Of a stretch of 64,000 bases of DNA, positions 10,259 to 20,884 are shown in pieces. Every line of letters starts with the position of its first letter. Positions within the stretch are counted from its first letter, which is position 1. A program made the position numbers and the translations under genes. The stretch comes from Pelobates cultripes (taxonomy: Eukaryota; Chordata; Amphibia; Anura; Pelobatidae): the NCBI GenBank assembly GCA_933207985.1, contig OW240913.1, forward strand, positions 273,161,847 to 273,225,846, read 5' to 3'. The notes under the pieces were generated by a model, which saw nothing but the letters and a program-made list of their open reading frames with translations, was not told the origin of the DNA and did not search any database.

Positions 10259-10636
10259 AGACATGTGCAATTCGTTTCGGTCCGAACTTAAATTCGTACG
10301 AACTTCGGCTATTTAGACATTCGGATGCCTAACTGATGAATTCCTGTAGTGCCGAACTGAACCGAATTGCCAAAGTACCAATTTGCCGAAGTGCTTTGGA
10401 TTTCTGAACAGTGGCAAAACAGGAGAGGGAGGGAAATTTAAGGGAATGATGAAAGGAATCTACCCCAAACCCTACCCTTATCCCTAACCCCAACACAAAC
10501 TCTAGTAGGGTTAGGGAAAGGGTTAGGGGTAGAGTTAGGGTTAGGGGTAGAGTTAGGGTTAGGGGTAGAGAATTGCCAAAGTGCAGAATTTAGGAAGCGC
10601 AGAACCGAACCGATTTTTTTGCCCATGCACATGCAT
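10259..10636. mobile_element. Hairpin-rich MITE-like element, copy 2
   Basis: It has the same termini as the element at 2784-3280: it opens AGACATGTGCAATTCG and closes with GAACCGAACCGAT ... CCCATGCACATGCA. The body again consists of GAA/CCGAA units. A block of GGGTTAGGG and CCCTAACCC runs (about 10470-10570) makes an internal foldback resembling short telomere-like repeats. It interrupts the L1-like 3' region. No clean target duplication is visible. Confidence 0.6.
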
Positions 10637-11110
10637 AAAATAAAGAGTTACAAAAAATAAAATAAAAAAATAACCTCTGTGAGGAGCAAAAAACTGTTAA
10701 CTGTATTTTTCTAAGTGTTCAAATCTTTTTGCTCCAAGTCTAACTCAAAAAAAACTTAAGTTCAGTTCTTTCTAAGAGTGTTATCAAAATCATCATCCTT
10801 TTCAGTCAGGTTGTGAGATCTGTATTTTTGTAAGTGTTTTTTTTTTACCAATTGTGATCCTGTATAGCAATTAGCACGGTCCTCTAGGGTACAAACATGC
10901 ACAGTCTTTTGCTTTAATAGAAGTTCAGTCTCTTTATTTGGAAATCCACACAGGAGGCAGCATCAGAAACAACACCAAAGAAATAATAATACAACAAAAA
11001 TCCCAGCAAACAAACTCCTAGCTGGTCTGAGCGCTTACTAACATTCAATTTCCCTCTCTAGCTAGAAATAAACTTAAACAAAATACAGGTTTCACCAACC
11101 TTGTTTATTA
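10637..11110. other. A-rich LINE tail, then unclassified sequence
   Basis: The first 45 bases look like the interrupted LINE poly(A)/AATAAA tail. The rest is AT-rich and non-coding, with an AGTCTCTTTATTTGGAAATC segment that could be an LTR fragment. Nothing more can be supported. Confidence 0.35.
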
Positions 11111-11118
11111 GCAACTCC

Positions 11119-12350
11119 AGGGCCGTCTTTAATGTGGGGCAAATGGGGCAGTTGCCCCGGGCCCAGCTACTCCTGGGGGTCCAAGGCAGCTGCCCCGTGG
11201 GCCCTGCTGCCCTCAACTACTTATTCCTCAACCACACACTTTTTGGCAGCATGGGAGGAAATGACTCCCGTGAGTCACTTCCTCCCAGAGAGAGCCACGT
11301 GGGAGACACCAAGGAGGCAGAGAGGAAGGGGGCTGGGCCAATATTGCCAGCAGCAATCCCCAACAGCCTCAGCAACCACTCTGGACACCAGGGAAGCCAC
11401 CCTTAAGGTAGGAAACGGAAGGTGGACTTAAAAGTATGTGTGAATGTGTCAGTATATCTCTCTGTTTGTTTGTCAGTATGTCTGTCAGTGAGTGTCTGTC
11501 AGTATGTCTGTCAGTGTGTGTGTCTGTCAGTATATGTGTGTGTGTCTGTCAGTATGTGTGTGTGTCTGTCAGTATGTTTGTCAGTATGTGTGTGTGCCAA
11601 TATGCCTGTGTGTGTGTCAGTAAGTCTGTCAGTGTGTGTGTGTGTGTGTGTGTGTGTGTCAGTATGTTTGTCAGTGTATGTGTCTGTGTGTCAGTATGTT
11701 TGTGTGTCAGTGTACGTCTGTGTAAGTATGTCTCTCTGTATATGTGTCTGTGTGTATCGGTATGTCTGTCAGTGTATGTGTCAGTATGTCTGTCAGTGTA
11801 TGTCTGTTTGTGGGTGTCAGTATGCCTGTCAATGCATGTGTCTGTGTGTCAGTATTCCTGTCAGGATAAGTTCTGTGTGTCAGTTGTATGTGTATGTCAG
11901 TATGTCTGTGTATGTCTGTCAGTGTATGTCTGTGTCAGCATATCTGTCAGTGTGTGTGTGTGTGTGTGTATATATGTGTCTGTCAGTATGTCTGTATGTA
12001 TGTCGGTCTGAATGTGTGTCAATATGTCTGTCAGAATATATGTATGTATGTGTGTGTATCCGTTTGTCTGTGTGTGTCTGTGAAAATGTCAGTATTTCTT
12101 TCAGTGAATATATGTGTGTCCGTATGTCTGTCAATGTATATGTTTGTGAAAGTAAGTATGTGAAAGGTGTCATTGCTTGACAGGGAGGGGGGGGGAGACA
12201 GGGCGCAGGGGGTCCAGGAAAATGCTTATTAATATTATAGACAGGTTCTAGGCAGGGCCGTCTTTAAAGCGGGGCAAATGGGGCAGCTGCCCCGGGCCCA
12301 GTTACTCCTGGGGGGCCCAAAGCAGCTACACCATGGGCCCCACTGTCCGC
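11119..12350. repeat. Direct repeats flanking a TG-rich satellite
   Basis: Two copies of one roughly 95 base unit, both with GGGCCGTCTTTAA, GGGGCAAATGGGGCAG and TGCCCCGGGCCCAG, lie at about 11119-11212 and 12254-12348. They bracket a long TG-rich satellite. This could be two insertions of one repeat family or the ends of one element that acquired the satellite. There is no credible coding sequence. Confidence 0.55.
11445..12165. repeat. TGTCTGTCAGTATG satellite, ~720 bp
   Basis: The whole stretch is made of variants of TGTCTGTCAGTATG and GTGTGTG. It creates overlapping open frames of 252, 191 and 91 codons of Cys, Val and Ser only. These are composition artefacts, not proteins. Confidence 0.85.
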
Positions 12351-12499
12351 CAAAAAAAAAAGAGGGCCCGGTTGGGCCACTATTTACTACCTAAACTTGA
12401 ATATATAATGAGAACCATTCCCATGAAAGTTCCAAAAAATATATTAAAAGAATACTAAAAAATATTCTCGCAATACCAACACGCAGAAACGATGTAAAC

Positions 12500-13010
12500 A
12501 TATACATAAAAAAGGAAAGGAAATAAAAGGACAGAGCGTAAACCGGACCTTAGAATGGCCGGACTAATACGCTAGAGATAGAGAATGGTCAAAGGGAAAG
12601 CCGAGGTCAAGGAAGCCAGAAATACTCAGATACCGCATAAACAAGCCAAGTAAGGGGAACCAGAATGCAGAATAACCAGGGAAAAGCCAAGATCAAGATA
12701 CCAGGAAGTAATATTCACAAAGATAAACGCACTCTAGGGAACCAGGAACAGGAAACCACGACAGGGCAAGGTACTGGGGTGAATTAGGGATTTAAATATC
12801 CCTCTCTAGGCTCTGATTGGTCAGAGGGTGAGGGTGACCTCTGACCCCAGAATGTGCATGTGCGTTGACGTAGTGACGTAATGCGCACGTTTGTATAATT
12901 TTGGGGGGTGGAGCCATGGATGCACGCGACCTCATGGTCGGCGCCATCTTGGATTTCCCTGAGCCGCGGGCGCACATGGCGAAGAGCCGGGGCCGTGAAA
13001 ACCTCTGAAA
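12500..13010. repeat. Unclassified interspersed repeat, family also at 50770-51260
   Basis: This segment contains AAACCGGACC-TTAGAATGGCCGGACT and repeated AAGCCAAG/CCAAGGTCA-like words. It then has a CpG-rich stretch with TGACGTAGTGACGTAATG near 12870. A diverged relative occurs at 50770-51260 (GAACCGGTCTTTAGTGTGGC). It may be an LTR of a retrotransposon, but I could not define its ends. Confidence 0.4.
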
Positions 13011-13017
13011 AAAAAAA

Positions 13018-14360
13018 AATCAAGAATAGCGCTGAAATATATAACGAGAAAATTTATAGATGGCGGAATATCATTCCCAGATGTATATCAAGTTCATGAC
13101 GCAATCATGCTTTCTCATATTCTAGAATGGAATAACTATAACTTTGAGGACAATTTGTGGATAGACCAAGAACAAATTTCGAGTAATATATCTGATATTA
13201 AATTGTTATACTGGATTGATCCTCCAACATTTTATAAATTAAAAATTAAAAATAAGATAATTTTGTATATTTTTTCTAATATGCAAATGCTGAAGAAAAA
13301 ATTAGAGATCATTGAACAACTAACTATAAATTCACCAATTGAAATATTGCAAATATATATTGAGGATATTAATATCAAAAAATGGAAGAATGGTTTGGTA
13401 AAATTAGCCGATATCTTAAACCCGGATTTGCAAATAAAATCGTTTCAACAAATTCTTATAGAAACAAAAGGTCTCGATAAAGAAATATATTAGAATTAAG
13501 CCTTTTATTTAGTCTAACCCAATATATAACATCTCAGTTATAGATAATATCCTTAAGATAGAACATAAGAATAATATGGTCTCAAAAAGTTTTTATTGGA
13601 TCAATGGAAGGAATCGTTTGATTTGCTTAAAAAAGCGATACATTGTATAAGTTTATATGAACTACAGATTAAACTGGTTCATAGGTGGTATATGGTCCCA
13701 GCGAGAGTTGCAAGATTCCACCCCCCTACAGACTCAGTCTGCTGGAGATGTCTTAGACACGAGGGAACTCTGAAACATATTTGGTGGCATTGTTATATTC
13801 TTGACTCATTAAAGCAAGCGACATCTACAAAAATCAAGAATATTTTAAAAAAAACAATGAACCTCTCTCCACAATTATTTTTGTTACATATGAATATTCC
13901 TACTAAAAGTAAACTTATAAAATATTTAATTATTCCTATATTAATGGCGGTTAAAACTTGGAAAACAGTAAATATCCCCTCATGGAGAGAGGTGGAATTT
14001 CAAATAGGATACCAGCAATTAATGGAGAAACAGGTATATAGAAATCTCAGTATGACAAATATACACACCAAGATATGGGAACCCTGGACAACCGAGACAT
14101 CCGTTAACCAATAATGTAGAGCATAAAAATATAACTGGTCCTTAAAGTTAGAAACTTTCATCAGATATTCTCTAATGGCTTTGGTGCACTGTTTGAATGA
14201 GTAGATTGTCTTGTAGTTTTATAAGGCATGACTATGGGGGAACCAAGGTCTCAACATATTTAATGATATAGATTACAATGGTACATTCGGTTGGATATTG
14301 ATACCCTTTAGCCGATCTTACGTCTAATAAAAATAAAATAAAATAAATTATTATTATTTT
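13018..14360 (+). mobile_element. LINE 3' end (L1/Tx1-like), 5'-truncated
   Basis: This is a 5'-truncated plus-strand LINE insertion. It starts abruptly after an A-run at about 13018, encodes the C-terminal portion of an ORF2 protein in two frames, and ends in TAATAAAAATAAAATAAAATAAATT and a T-rich junction near 14360. 5' truncation is usual for target-primed reverse transcription. Confidence 0.75.
13030..14114 (+). pseudogene. LINE ORF2 C-terminal region, frameshifted
   Basis: The first part (to 13493) begins with a GGISFPDVYQVHDAIMLSH segment, equivalent to the GG-GLPD-YYAA block after the reverse transcriptase. The second part (13596-14114, a different frame) carries HRWYMVPARVARFHPPTDSV followed by CWRCLRHEGTLKHIWWHC. 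That is the Cys-rich C-terminal motif of L1-group ORF2 (C-x2-C ... H-x4-C spacing visible as CWRC and HIWWHC). A stop at 13491 and a frame change make it non-functional. The reverse transcriptase and endonuclease were never present in this copy. Confidence 0.8.
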
Positions 14361-15228
14361 TTTTTTTTAGAAACTCCATTATATATAATAACATATGATG
14401 AATTGGTATTTATTTTATTATTAAGAGACAATGGCACAAACTTATGGGATAAATACCTTTCTGATGTTGAAGAGAAAAAAAAACAAAGAAGGAAATGCAT
14501 GTTCCGGGTTTGACCAACATTTATACAAAATACTGCTTAAGAAACAGTGGGCGCTAATTAACTCTTTCACAGTCAAACGCATCTGATAGGGAATAAGAAG
14601 CTTTGGATGCATACCCAGCGACACACTTTCATGCTAGATGTAAAATAGATTCATTTATTGAATCAATTTTAGTTTGAAATATTTATTAACTGTCTGATTG
14701 ATAGACACTAGAGGTGTGGGGGTTGCAGTGCTATTTCAATAACTGTATTTTATTTCTCTGGAAGAGCAGTATCTATGCTCTGTGATCTTGGTGCTCAGAT
14801 TTTCCCATTAATTACATATTTGCTTGATTGACATTGTATGGGTTACGTCACTCTTGAATGTATCTATATGAACCTGAGAGATAAAATGACTTACAAACTA
14901 AGTTCACAAGATACTGCGAATGCTAGTCCTGCCAGACTGTAGGCTGTTCATGGCATTATCATAGTTCCATCCACAAGTCAGACCTCTTGTTTATTTGGAA
15001 GGGGGGTGAGTCACCTCTCCAAGAATTCATTGCATATGTTAACAACAATGATTGGGGGGTCGTCTTGTCTTTTCAGTATACGAGATCCAGGTAGACTTTT
15101 TGGACCTCACTACTTACATCGAAAATGATAGTATTATGACCAAAACTTATTATAAGGCATAACTAGAAAAGCTACAATTTCTGGGGAAACTGTGTGAAGT
15201 GTTCTTGCCTCCACCAGTAGTCTACAAC
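14361..15228. other. No recognisable feature
   Basis: This is AT-rich non-coding sequence. Only short chance frames are present. Confidence 0.5.
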
Positions 15229-15345
15229 TGGAGTGGGCGAAGTAACTGGGTGGAGTGGCTTGAGTAACTGTTGTGTGGTTGGAGTGGCTGGAGTAACTGT
15301 GGAAAGGTTGGACTGGGCAGAGTAACTGTGTGGAGTGTTTGGAGT
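15229..15345. repeat. GGAGTGG-x-GAGTAACTGTGTGG minisatellite
   Basis: About five imperfect copies of a ~21-26 base unit (GGAGTGGCTGGAGTAACTGT and variants) lie in tandem. It is non-coding. Confidence 0.75.
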
Positions 15346-15720
15346 GAGTAAAGATAGTAAACATTACACTAACCAACTGATTGATCAAATTTAAAAAGTG
15401 CACATGGCAAGCTTGAAAGAGTGAGAAACGCATTTCAACTTTTATTTATTTATATAGCACATTTAATTGCAACATTGTTGCCCAAAGTGCTTCACAGTTA
15501 CATTAAACCATACATTTATAAAAACATTAGCAGTTGTACAAAAGGCCCTGTCTATGACATCACTTGCTGCTGCAGCCTGGCACAGGTCAGAGTAATTTTG
15601 CGGTTGCCATCTTCAAACGGTCGTATTTGTGGATATATTTCGGTATATTTCTGTCTATGTAGTGTAAAAACTGTGGGAGGAGTTAGGGTGGTAAATTTGG
15701 CAATAATAATAATAAAAATA

Positions 15721-15835
15721 ATAATATATATGTGAGATAACATTAAGTGGTCTTGCTATGCAAGAACACTTTATAATAATAATAATAATATATATGTGAG
15801 ATAACATTAAGTGGTCTTGCTATGCAAGAACACTT
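15721..15835. repeat. Two identical 51 bp tandem copies, each with an internal hairpin
   Basis: 15721-15771 and 15785-15835 are identical. Each ends in a near-perfect foldback, AAGTGGTCTTGC-TAT-GCAAGAACACTT. They are separated by a TAATAA microsatellite, giving a 64 base period. Identity of the two copies points to a recent duplication, perhaps by slippage in the AAT repeat. Confidence 0.8.
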
Positions 15836-15931
15836 AATAAGATCTTAAGCTCATATGAATATATATATTAATTGTCTTTTTGGTTGACACATACTAATAT
15901 ATGTTTTACATCTCTCCAAAAAGGTTTTTCT

Positions 15932-16011
15932 TTAACCCCTTAAGGACCAAACTTCTGGAATAAAAGGGAATCATGACATGTCCCACATGTCATGTGTCCT
16001 TAAGGGGTTAA
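15932..16011. mobile_element. 80 bp TTAACCCC MITE, copy A
   Basis: It is exactly 80 bases long and bounded by perfect 16 base inverted repeats TTAACCCCTTAAGGAC. A second nested palindrome, CATGACATGT-CCC-ACATGTCATG, lies inside. It matches the copy at 54841-54920 in inverted orientation with a single mismatch. The terminal TTAA may be the duplicated target. Confidence 0.85.
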
Positions 16012-16229
16012 ACAATAAGATTTAGATATACAATGCATTGCTGTGCTAAGCATTTACATGTAAAAAAATTTTTATGTATAATAACAGACTGTATTTATAA
16101 TGCGATGTAACTTTATTTATGTATATTGTGGTTAATCAATGGTATACTTGTTCACCTAACTACAACTAAGTACAAGGGAAATGTGTGTAATCACACCTAC
16201 TCCTATGTAAAGGTTGAACTGTTATAATT

Positions 16230-16440
16230 GAACCAATAGGAACTCTCGAGGGCAGAACTATCATTGCCCTTAAATTTTCCCTTGTTGCAAATGGACGATA
16301 CATTACTTACGTTCTGAGGAAGCCGGAAGGCGAAAAGCGCAAACGTAATCACGCCCTGATGTCATTAAGGTGGGTGGCACCTGTAACTCCGCGAAATCCA
16401 AACAAATGGCGTGCTGGGACATTACCACTGTGAGTGGAGA
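16230..16440. repeat. Repeat fragment with CTGAGGA...GCGAAAA motif
   Basis: This non-coding segment has TTCTGAGGAAGCCGGAAGGC followed by GAAAAGCGCAAACG. It has the shape of the CTGANGA-stem-GAAA core seen at the ends of many frog retroelements and resembles a decayed hammerhead ribozyme core. Its boundaries are not defined. Confidence 0.35.
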
Positions 16441-16949
16441 CCTTTAAGGGTGGCTATCGGCAACACCACTGAAGAGCCCGTTTTGGTAGTAAAGGAAGTA
16501 ACCGAAAGGAGCATCGCTTCTGACTCCGTATGATCCCAGATCAAAAGCGCTTGGGAGTAGCGGAAACTCTCTGCCTGCATAAAGTTTACCTACTGCCATC
16601 TCGTAAGCAGTAATTATACCTGTTAACTGTGTATCGATAAATACTTTGTTTTTTATTGTACATTTGATTACTATATCTCTATACTGCACGATCAATCTAT
16701 ATCTGAGGTCCATCTCCATATTTTAAGTATATACTTCCTTTTTTCCCCTTGTCTCACTAAGGGTTGTATTAGCAGGGTTTTTTTCCCTGTTGTTTTCGCT
16801 CCACTTGTTATTTTTAAAAATAATAATTTTATTTTACCATCCACAAGTCAGTTGGATAAAACTAAAAACTCGGGTTGGATTTTGAAAAAATATTTATTTA
16901 TTTCCTTGTTCCTTAAACAATTTTTGCATTAGAGCAGGGTGCATTGTTC

Positions 16950-17652
16950 TGCTGAGAGAGGTCCTACCATCAGGGAATACCTTTGCCATGAAGGACTGTA
17001 TGTGGTCTGCAACAATCTCTAGGTACATACATGTCAAGGAAACATCCACATGAATGCTAAGACCCAAGGTTTTCTAGCAGAACATTGCCACAAGCATAAC
17101 ACTCTTTTCACCGGCCTGCTTTCTTCCCAAAGTGCATCCTGCTGCCATCTCTGGTAAATGACGTGCACACACCCTGCCATCCATCTGATTTATCAAACGT
17201 GATTCATCAGAGCAGGAAATCTTCTTTTATTGACCCATCGTCCAGTTCTGTCCCAATTAAGGATGTTTTAGCGGTGGACAGGGGTCATCATGTGCACTCT
17301 GACTTGCTACAGCTACACAGTCACATACGCAGCAAAATGGGATATATTGTGTGTTCTGACACCTTTCTCTCAAAACCAGTATAAAATGTTTCAGCAATTT
17401 GAGCTACAGCAGCTCTTTAGTGTGATTGGACTAAGACGGCTAGCTTTTGCTCCTAATGTGTATCAATGAGCCTTGGCTCTGACCACGGTTCACCGGTTGT
17501 CCTTACTTGCACCACTTCGGAAATAACCACCCAAACACTACATACCGGGAACACCCAACAAGACTTGCCGTTTTGGAGATACTCTGATCCAATCAGCTAA
17601 CCATCACTATTTGGCCCTCATCAAAGTCACTCAGATCTTTTTGTTTGCCCAT
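16950..17652 (-). pseudogene. Tc1/mariner-type transposase fossil
   Basis: Reading the minus strand from ATG at 17652 gives MGKQKDLSDFDEGQIVM, an in-frame TGA, then LDQSISKTASLVGCSR. This is the helix-turn-helix N-terminus of a Tc1-like transposase family that is common in fish and frogs. Further down, fragments such as KVSEHTI and SDESR continue the catalytic part in shifting frames. Several stops and frameshifts are present, and I did not find terminal inverted repeats, so this is an old internal fragment. Functional members cut and paste DNA at TA sites. Confidence 0.75.
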
Positions 17653-17939
17653 TGTTCTGCTTCCTAAACATGAAATTCAAGAAAGGACTGTTCACTTGCT
17701 GCCTAATATATATTCACCCCTCTACAGGTGCCATTGTAACAATATAATGAAAATGATTCACTTCACCTGTTAGTGGTTTTAAAATGTCTGATCATACAAC
17801 AATAGAAAGATGAAAGATTAATAGAGCAACAGTTGATGATGGCAGTCCTTACAACTGGTATGAGTGCATCCTTATTGTACGTTACTCACTATTTCCCCCT
17901 CAATTCACCAACTGAGAAACCTAGCTATTAGTGATCCAG

Positions 17940-18262
17940 AATGGGCTGTGGCGCCGCGTACTGATGCCGGAGCCGGAAGATGACGTCATCTTCCGGCTCC
18001 AGCATCAGTACGCGGCCCGAGGGAGCTGAACAGGAAGCACTCAGCCAGGGAGAGTGCTCCCTCGTGCGCGCGCCAGCCTGCCCGCCGGGTGACACCATGG
18101 CCAGCAACACCACTGGACCCCCGGTAATCCCCTGAAGAGCCAGCCTCGGGGGGGCGGGCCCTGAGGTGGCCAGCTCCTGGGCCCCCCAGAAGAGGCTGGC
18201 CACAGTGGCATCCATACCGGGTCGCACGGCGGCCGGGCCGGTCGCAGCCGCGACCCCTGCAT
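17940..18262. repeat. CpG-rich segment headed by a 60 bp palindrome
   Basis: This GC-rich island sits in AT-rich DNA and has many CpGs. It opens with the palindrome at 17955-18014. Both minus-strand open frames here lack any known domain. It could be a GC-rich transposon end or a regulatory island. No exon or transcript signal is visible. Confidence 0.45.
17955..18014. repeat. 60 bp palindrome centred on a CRE-like TGACGTCA
   Basis: The two 30 base arms, CGCGTACTGATGC to GATGAC and its complement, differ at one position (C versus T at arm position 14). The centre is the cAMP-response-element consensus TGACGTCA. Whether CREB-type factors bind it is not known. Confidence 0.85.
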
Positions 18263-18645
18263 GTATGCCACTGATCTGTTCATATAACCATGCTCATGGC
18301 ATACTGCATATGTGTATATTTTGGGTGATAATGTGGCATTAGAGATGTCTGAATTCCTGTGTACTAATTATATAGTATACAGCAACAAGCAAGATGAATT
18401 GTTAGTGTAGGACCCACCTAAGAGGTTTGCCTTGACGTGGCAGGTGAGCTTACATCTAATGTCCGTGGAACTATAAACCTCAATCTATATAAATATGCAC
18501 AGGGATTTGGAATAGTGAGCAAGTTACTTTTTTCCCTTCGGGTTTTATTGTATGTAATGGGGCTGATGTGTACTATGGTCATTGCTGCCGCCCAGGAGTA
18601 GTGGGAGTTTGAGTGCAGGACTTATTTTTGTGTGTGTGCGTAGAC

Positions 18646-18690
<45 letters not shown>
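18646..18690. repeat. (ACAT)n/(TA)n microsatellite
   Basis: A short ACATACAT run is followed by about fifteen TA units. A second TA run lies at 18715-18726. Confidence 0.9.
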
Positions 18691-18692
<2 letters not shown>

Positions 18693-18989
18693 CATTCATA
18701 AATGTTAAATTAAATATATATATATATGTGGTGACATTCTGTCATCAAACTAATATGGTGACCAGGGATCATGTGACCAAGCTCATGTATGCCTTTCTTA
18801 CAGTGGGATAAGCTTTACCTTTTGATATGGTAATTGGGTAATTCAATACCTTTACAAGTCAGGAAAGAGGTAACCACTCCCCCCTTTCTCCATTCCTTCT
18901 TGCTGTGCTACTAAGCAGTCCTTTAAGCAGACATGGCCTAATTTCTATCATGGTGAACTGTGAGTGGGATTTTATAAGATGTAGTTGTT

Positions 18990-19080
18990 ATTGTTAGTTA
19001 GGTTGTTGTTGCTGTTGTTGTTGTTGGTGGTATAGTTAGTTAGATTGTGTGTCATTATTTGTATGTTGTTGTTGTTTTGT
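18990..19080. repeat. (GTT)n microsatellite
   Basis: This is an imperfect GTT/GTTGTTGCT trinucleotide run interrupted by TAGTTAG. Confidence 0.75.
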
Positions 19081-19177
19081 CTCTGAATAAATATTTGTTA
19101 AAGTAGACGGACCAGAGTTTATATGTGTATGCGTACATAATAATTTATAGAGTTTGGTAATTTACCACAATATATAC

Positions 19178-20152
19178 CCATTCTGTTTAATATTTTTATT
19201 AGTGATATTGCAGAAGGTCTTGATGGTAAGGTATGTCTTTTTGCTGATGATACTAAGATATGTAACAGGGTTGATGTTCCAGGAGGGATAAGCCAAATGG
19301 CAAATGATTTAGGTAAACTAGAAAATGGTCAGAATTGTGGCAACTGACATTTAATGTGGATAAGTGCAAGATAATGCATCTTGGACGTAAAAACCCAAGG
19401 GCAGAGTACAGAATATTTGATAGAGTCCTAACCTCAACATATGAGGAAAGGGATTTAGGGTGATTATTTCTGATGACTTAAAGGTAGGCAGACAATGTAA
19501 TAGAGCAGCAGGAAATGCCAGCAGAATGCTTGGTTGTATAGGGAGAGGTATTAGCAGTAGAAAGAGGGAAGTGCTCATGCCATTGTACAGAACACTGGTG
19601 AGACCTCACTTGGAGTATTGTAAACAGTACTGGAGACCATATCTTCAGAAGGATATTGATACCTTAGAGAGGCTTCAGAGAAGGGCTACTAAACTGGTTC
19701 ATGGATTGCGGGATAAAATTTACCAGGAAAGGTTAAAGGATCTTAACATGTATAGCTTGGAGGAAAGACGAGACAGGGGGGATATGATAGAAACATTTAA
19801 ATATATAAAGGGAATCAACACAGTAAAGGAGGAGACTATATTTAAAAGAAGAAAAACTACCACAACAAGAGGACATAGTCTTAAATTAGAGGGACAAAGG
19901 TTTAAAAATAATATCAGGAAGTATTACTTTACTGAGAGGGTAGTGGATGCATGGAATAGCCTTCCAGCTGAAGTGGTAGAGGTTAACACAGTAAAGGAGT
20001 TTAAGCATGCATGGGATAGGCATAAGGCTATCCTAACTATAAGATAAGGCTAGGGACTAATGAAAGTTTTTAGAAAATTGGGCAGACTAGATGGGCCAAA
20101 TGGTTCTTATCTGCCGTCACATTCTATGTTTCTATGTTTCTATGTTTCTATA
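19178..20152 (+). mobile_element. CR1-type LINE, 3' end
   Basis: A 5'-truncated plus-strand insertion begins inside the reverse transcriptase and ends in the tandem octamer-like tail TTCTATGTTTCTATG (20125-20152). CR1 elements end in short microsatellite tails of this kind rather than poly(A). The last coding portion is intact for 195 codons, and a GGGCCAAATGG...TTATCTGCCGTCA 3' UTR follows. Confidence 0.85.
19190..20047 (+). pseudogene. CR1 reverse transcriptase C-terminal part, frameshifted
   Basis: The first frame gives FADDTKI, the catalytic ADD box of CR1 reverse transcriptase, after an NIFISDIAEGLDG segment. It then breaks near 19340. A clean frame from 19460 to 20047 carries the C-terminal signature: GNASRMLGCIGRG, LYRTLVRPHLEYC, LERLQRRATKLVHGL, then SLEERRDRGDMIETFKYIKG and VVDAWNSLPAEVV. 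Only the distal third of ORF2 is present, so it cannot encode an active enzyme. Confidence 0.85.
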
Positions 20153-20316
20153 TTACAAAATTGCTGAAATTGCCTGAACTTTTTTTTTTTTTTTTTTTTC
20201 ACTAAACAACGAATTCTCAGGAATATACTACAGAATTCCAAATGTAACGCCAAAATAGCTGCGTTGGAAGCAGCTGACTTGGATGAATTTTCCAGTTCTA
20301 CTGTTATGACCTAAAC

Positions 20317-20499
20317 CAGTGGTTCACAAACCGGTCCTCAAGGCACCCCTCCCAGTACAGGATATATTGATTACCCAGTTGTGTCTAAGTTGTTTTTGGA
20401 AGTAAAAAAAACAAAAACAAACCATACCTTGACACAACTGGGTAATCCCTAAATCCTGGACTGGCAGGCGTGCCTTCAGGACTGGTTTAGAAACCACTG
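20317..20499. mobile_element. hAT-type MITE
   Basis: This 183 base element starts CAGTGGTTCACAAAC and ends GTTTAGAAACCACTG. Its arms continue as inverted repeats (ATTACCCAGTTGTGTC and its complement). The flanking octamers ACCTAAAC and ATCTGAAC match at six of eight positions, fitting an aged 8 bp hAT target duplication. Confidence 0.75.
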
Positions 20500-20547
20500 A
20501 TCTGAACGTTAAAATTCCTGGTGAATTTCTGACCATTTCTGGTTTAA

Positions 20548-20880
20548 AGGAACACTCCCAGCACAATAACCAGTACAGCACGCTGTAGTTGTTATGGTGC
20601 CACAAGTGCCTTGTTCCCCTCCCATGTAGGTAATCAAACCACTCCCGATCTCCACTACATTACCCTGCCTTCTCTCTTACTGGAAGCTCTCTGTATAAGC
20701 TGAGCCTGCTGGTGCAGGGCTGCGCTCAGGAGAGGTATTGGAAATTCCTAATCAGGCTGCAGAGTGGCACACAGAGGACCCCAGGTAAGAAGCCATTCCT
20801 AAAATGGTTAAACTACTTACAATGTTGGTGTGCCAAGGCACTCCTTGCACCATAATCACTACAGCGCGTTTAGTGCTCTT
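20548..20880. mobile_element. TTAA-flanked MITE (AAGGAACACT family)
   Basis: It is flanked by TTAA on both sides (20544-20547 and 20881-20884), with ends AAGGAACACTCCCAG and a complementary AAAAGAGCACTAAACG. It belongs to the same broad group as the AAGGGACACTATAG elements in the CRYBG1 introns. TTAA duplication fits Kolobok/T2 or piggyBac-type non-autonomous elements. Confidence 0.65.
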
Positions 20881-20884
20881 TTAA

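Noticed and set aside
11422..12180. 252-codon Cys/Val/Ser-rich open frame
   Set aside because: It is a pure translation of a TGTCTGTCAGTATG satellite; other frames and the opposite strand are open too.
16444..16719. 91-codon minus-strand frame (MEMDLRYRLIVQYRDIV...)
   Set aside because: It looks protein-like but sits among repeats, has no known domain and no splice continuity; too weak to call.
17928..18283. Two minus-strand frames (99 and 80 codons) in the CpG-rich island
   Set aside because: GC-rich sequence lacks stops by chance; there is no domain, and one frame starts inside the palindrome.
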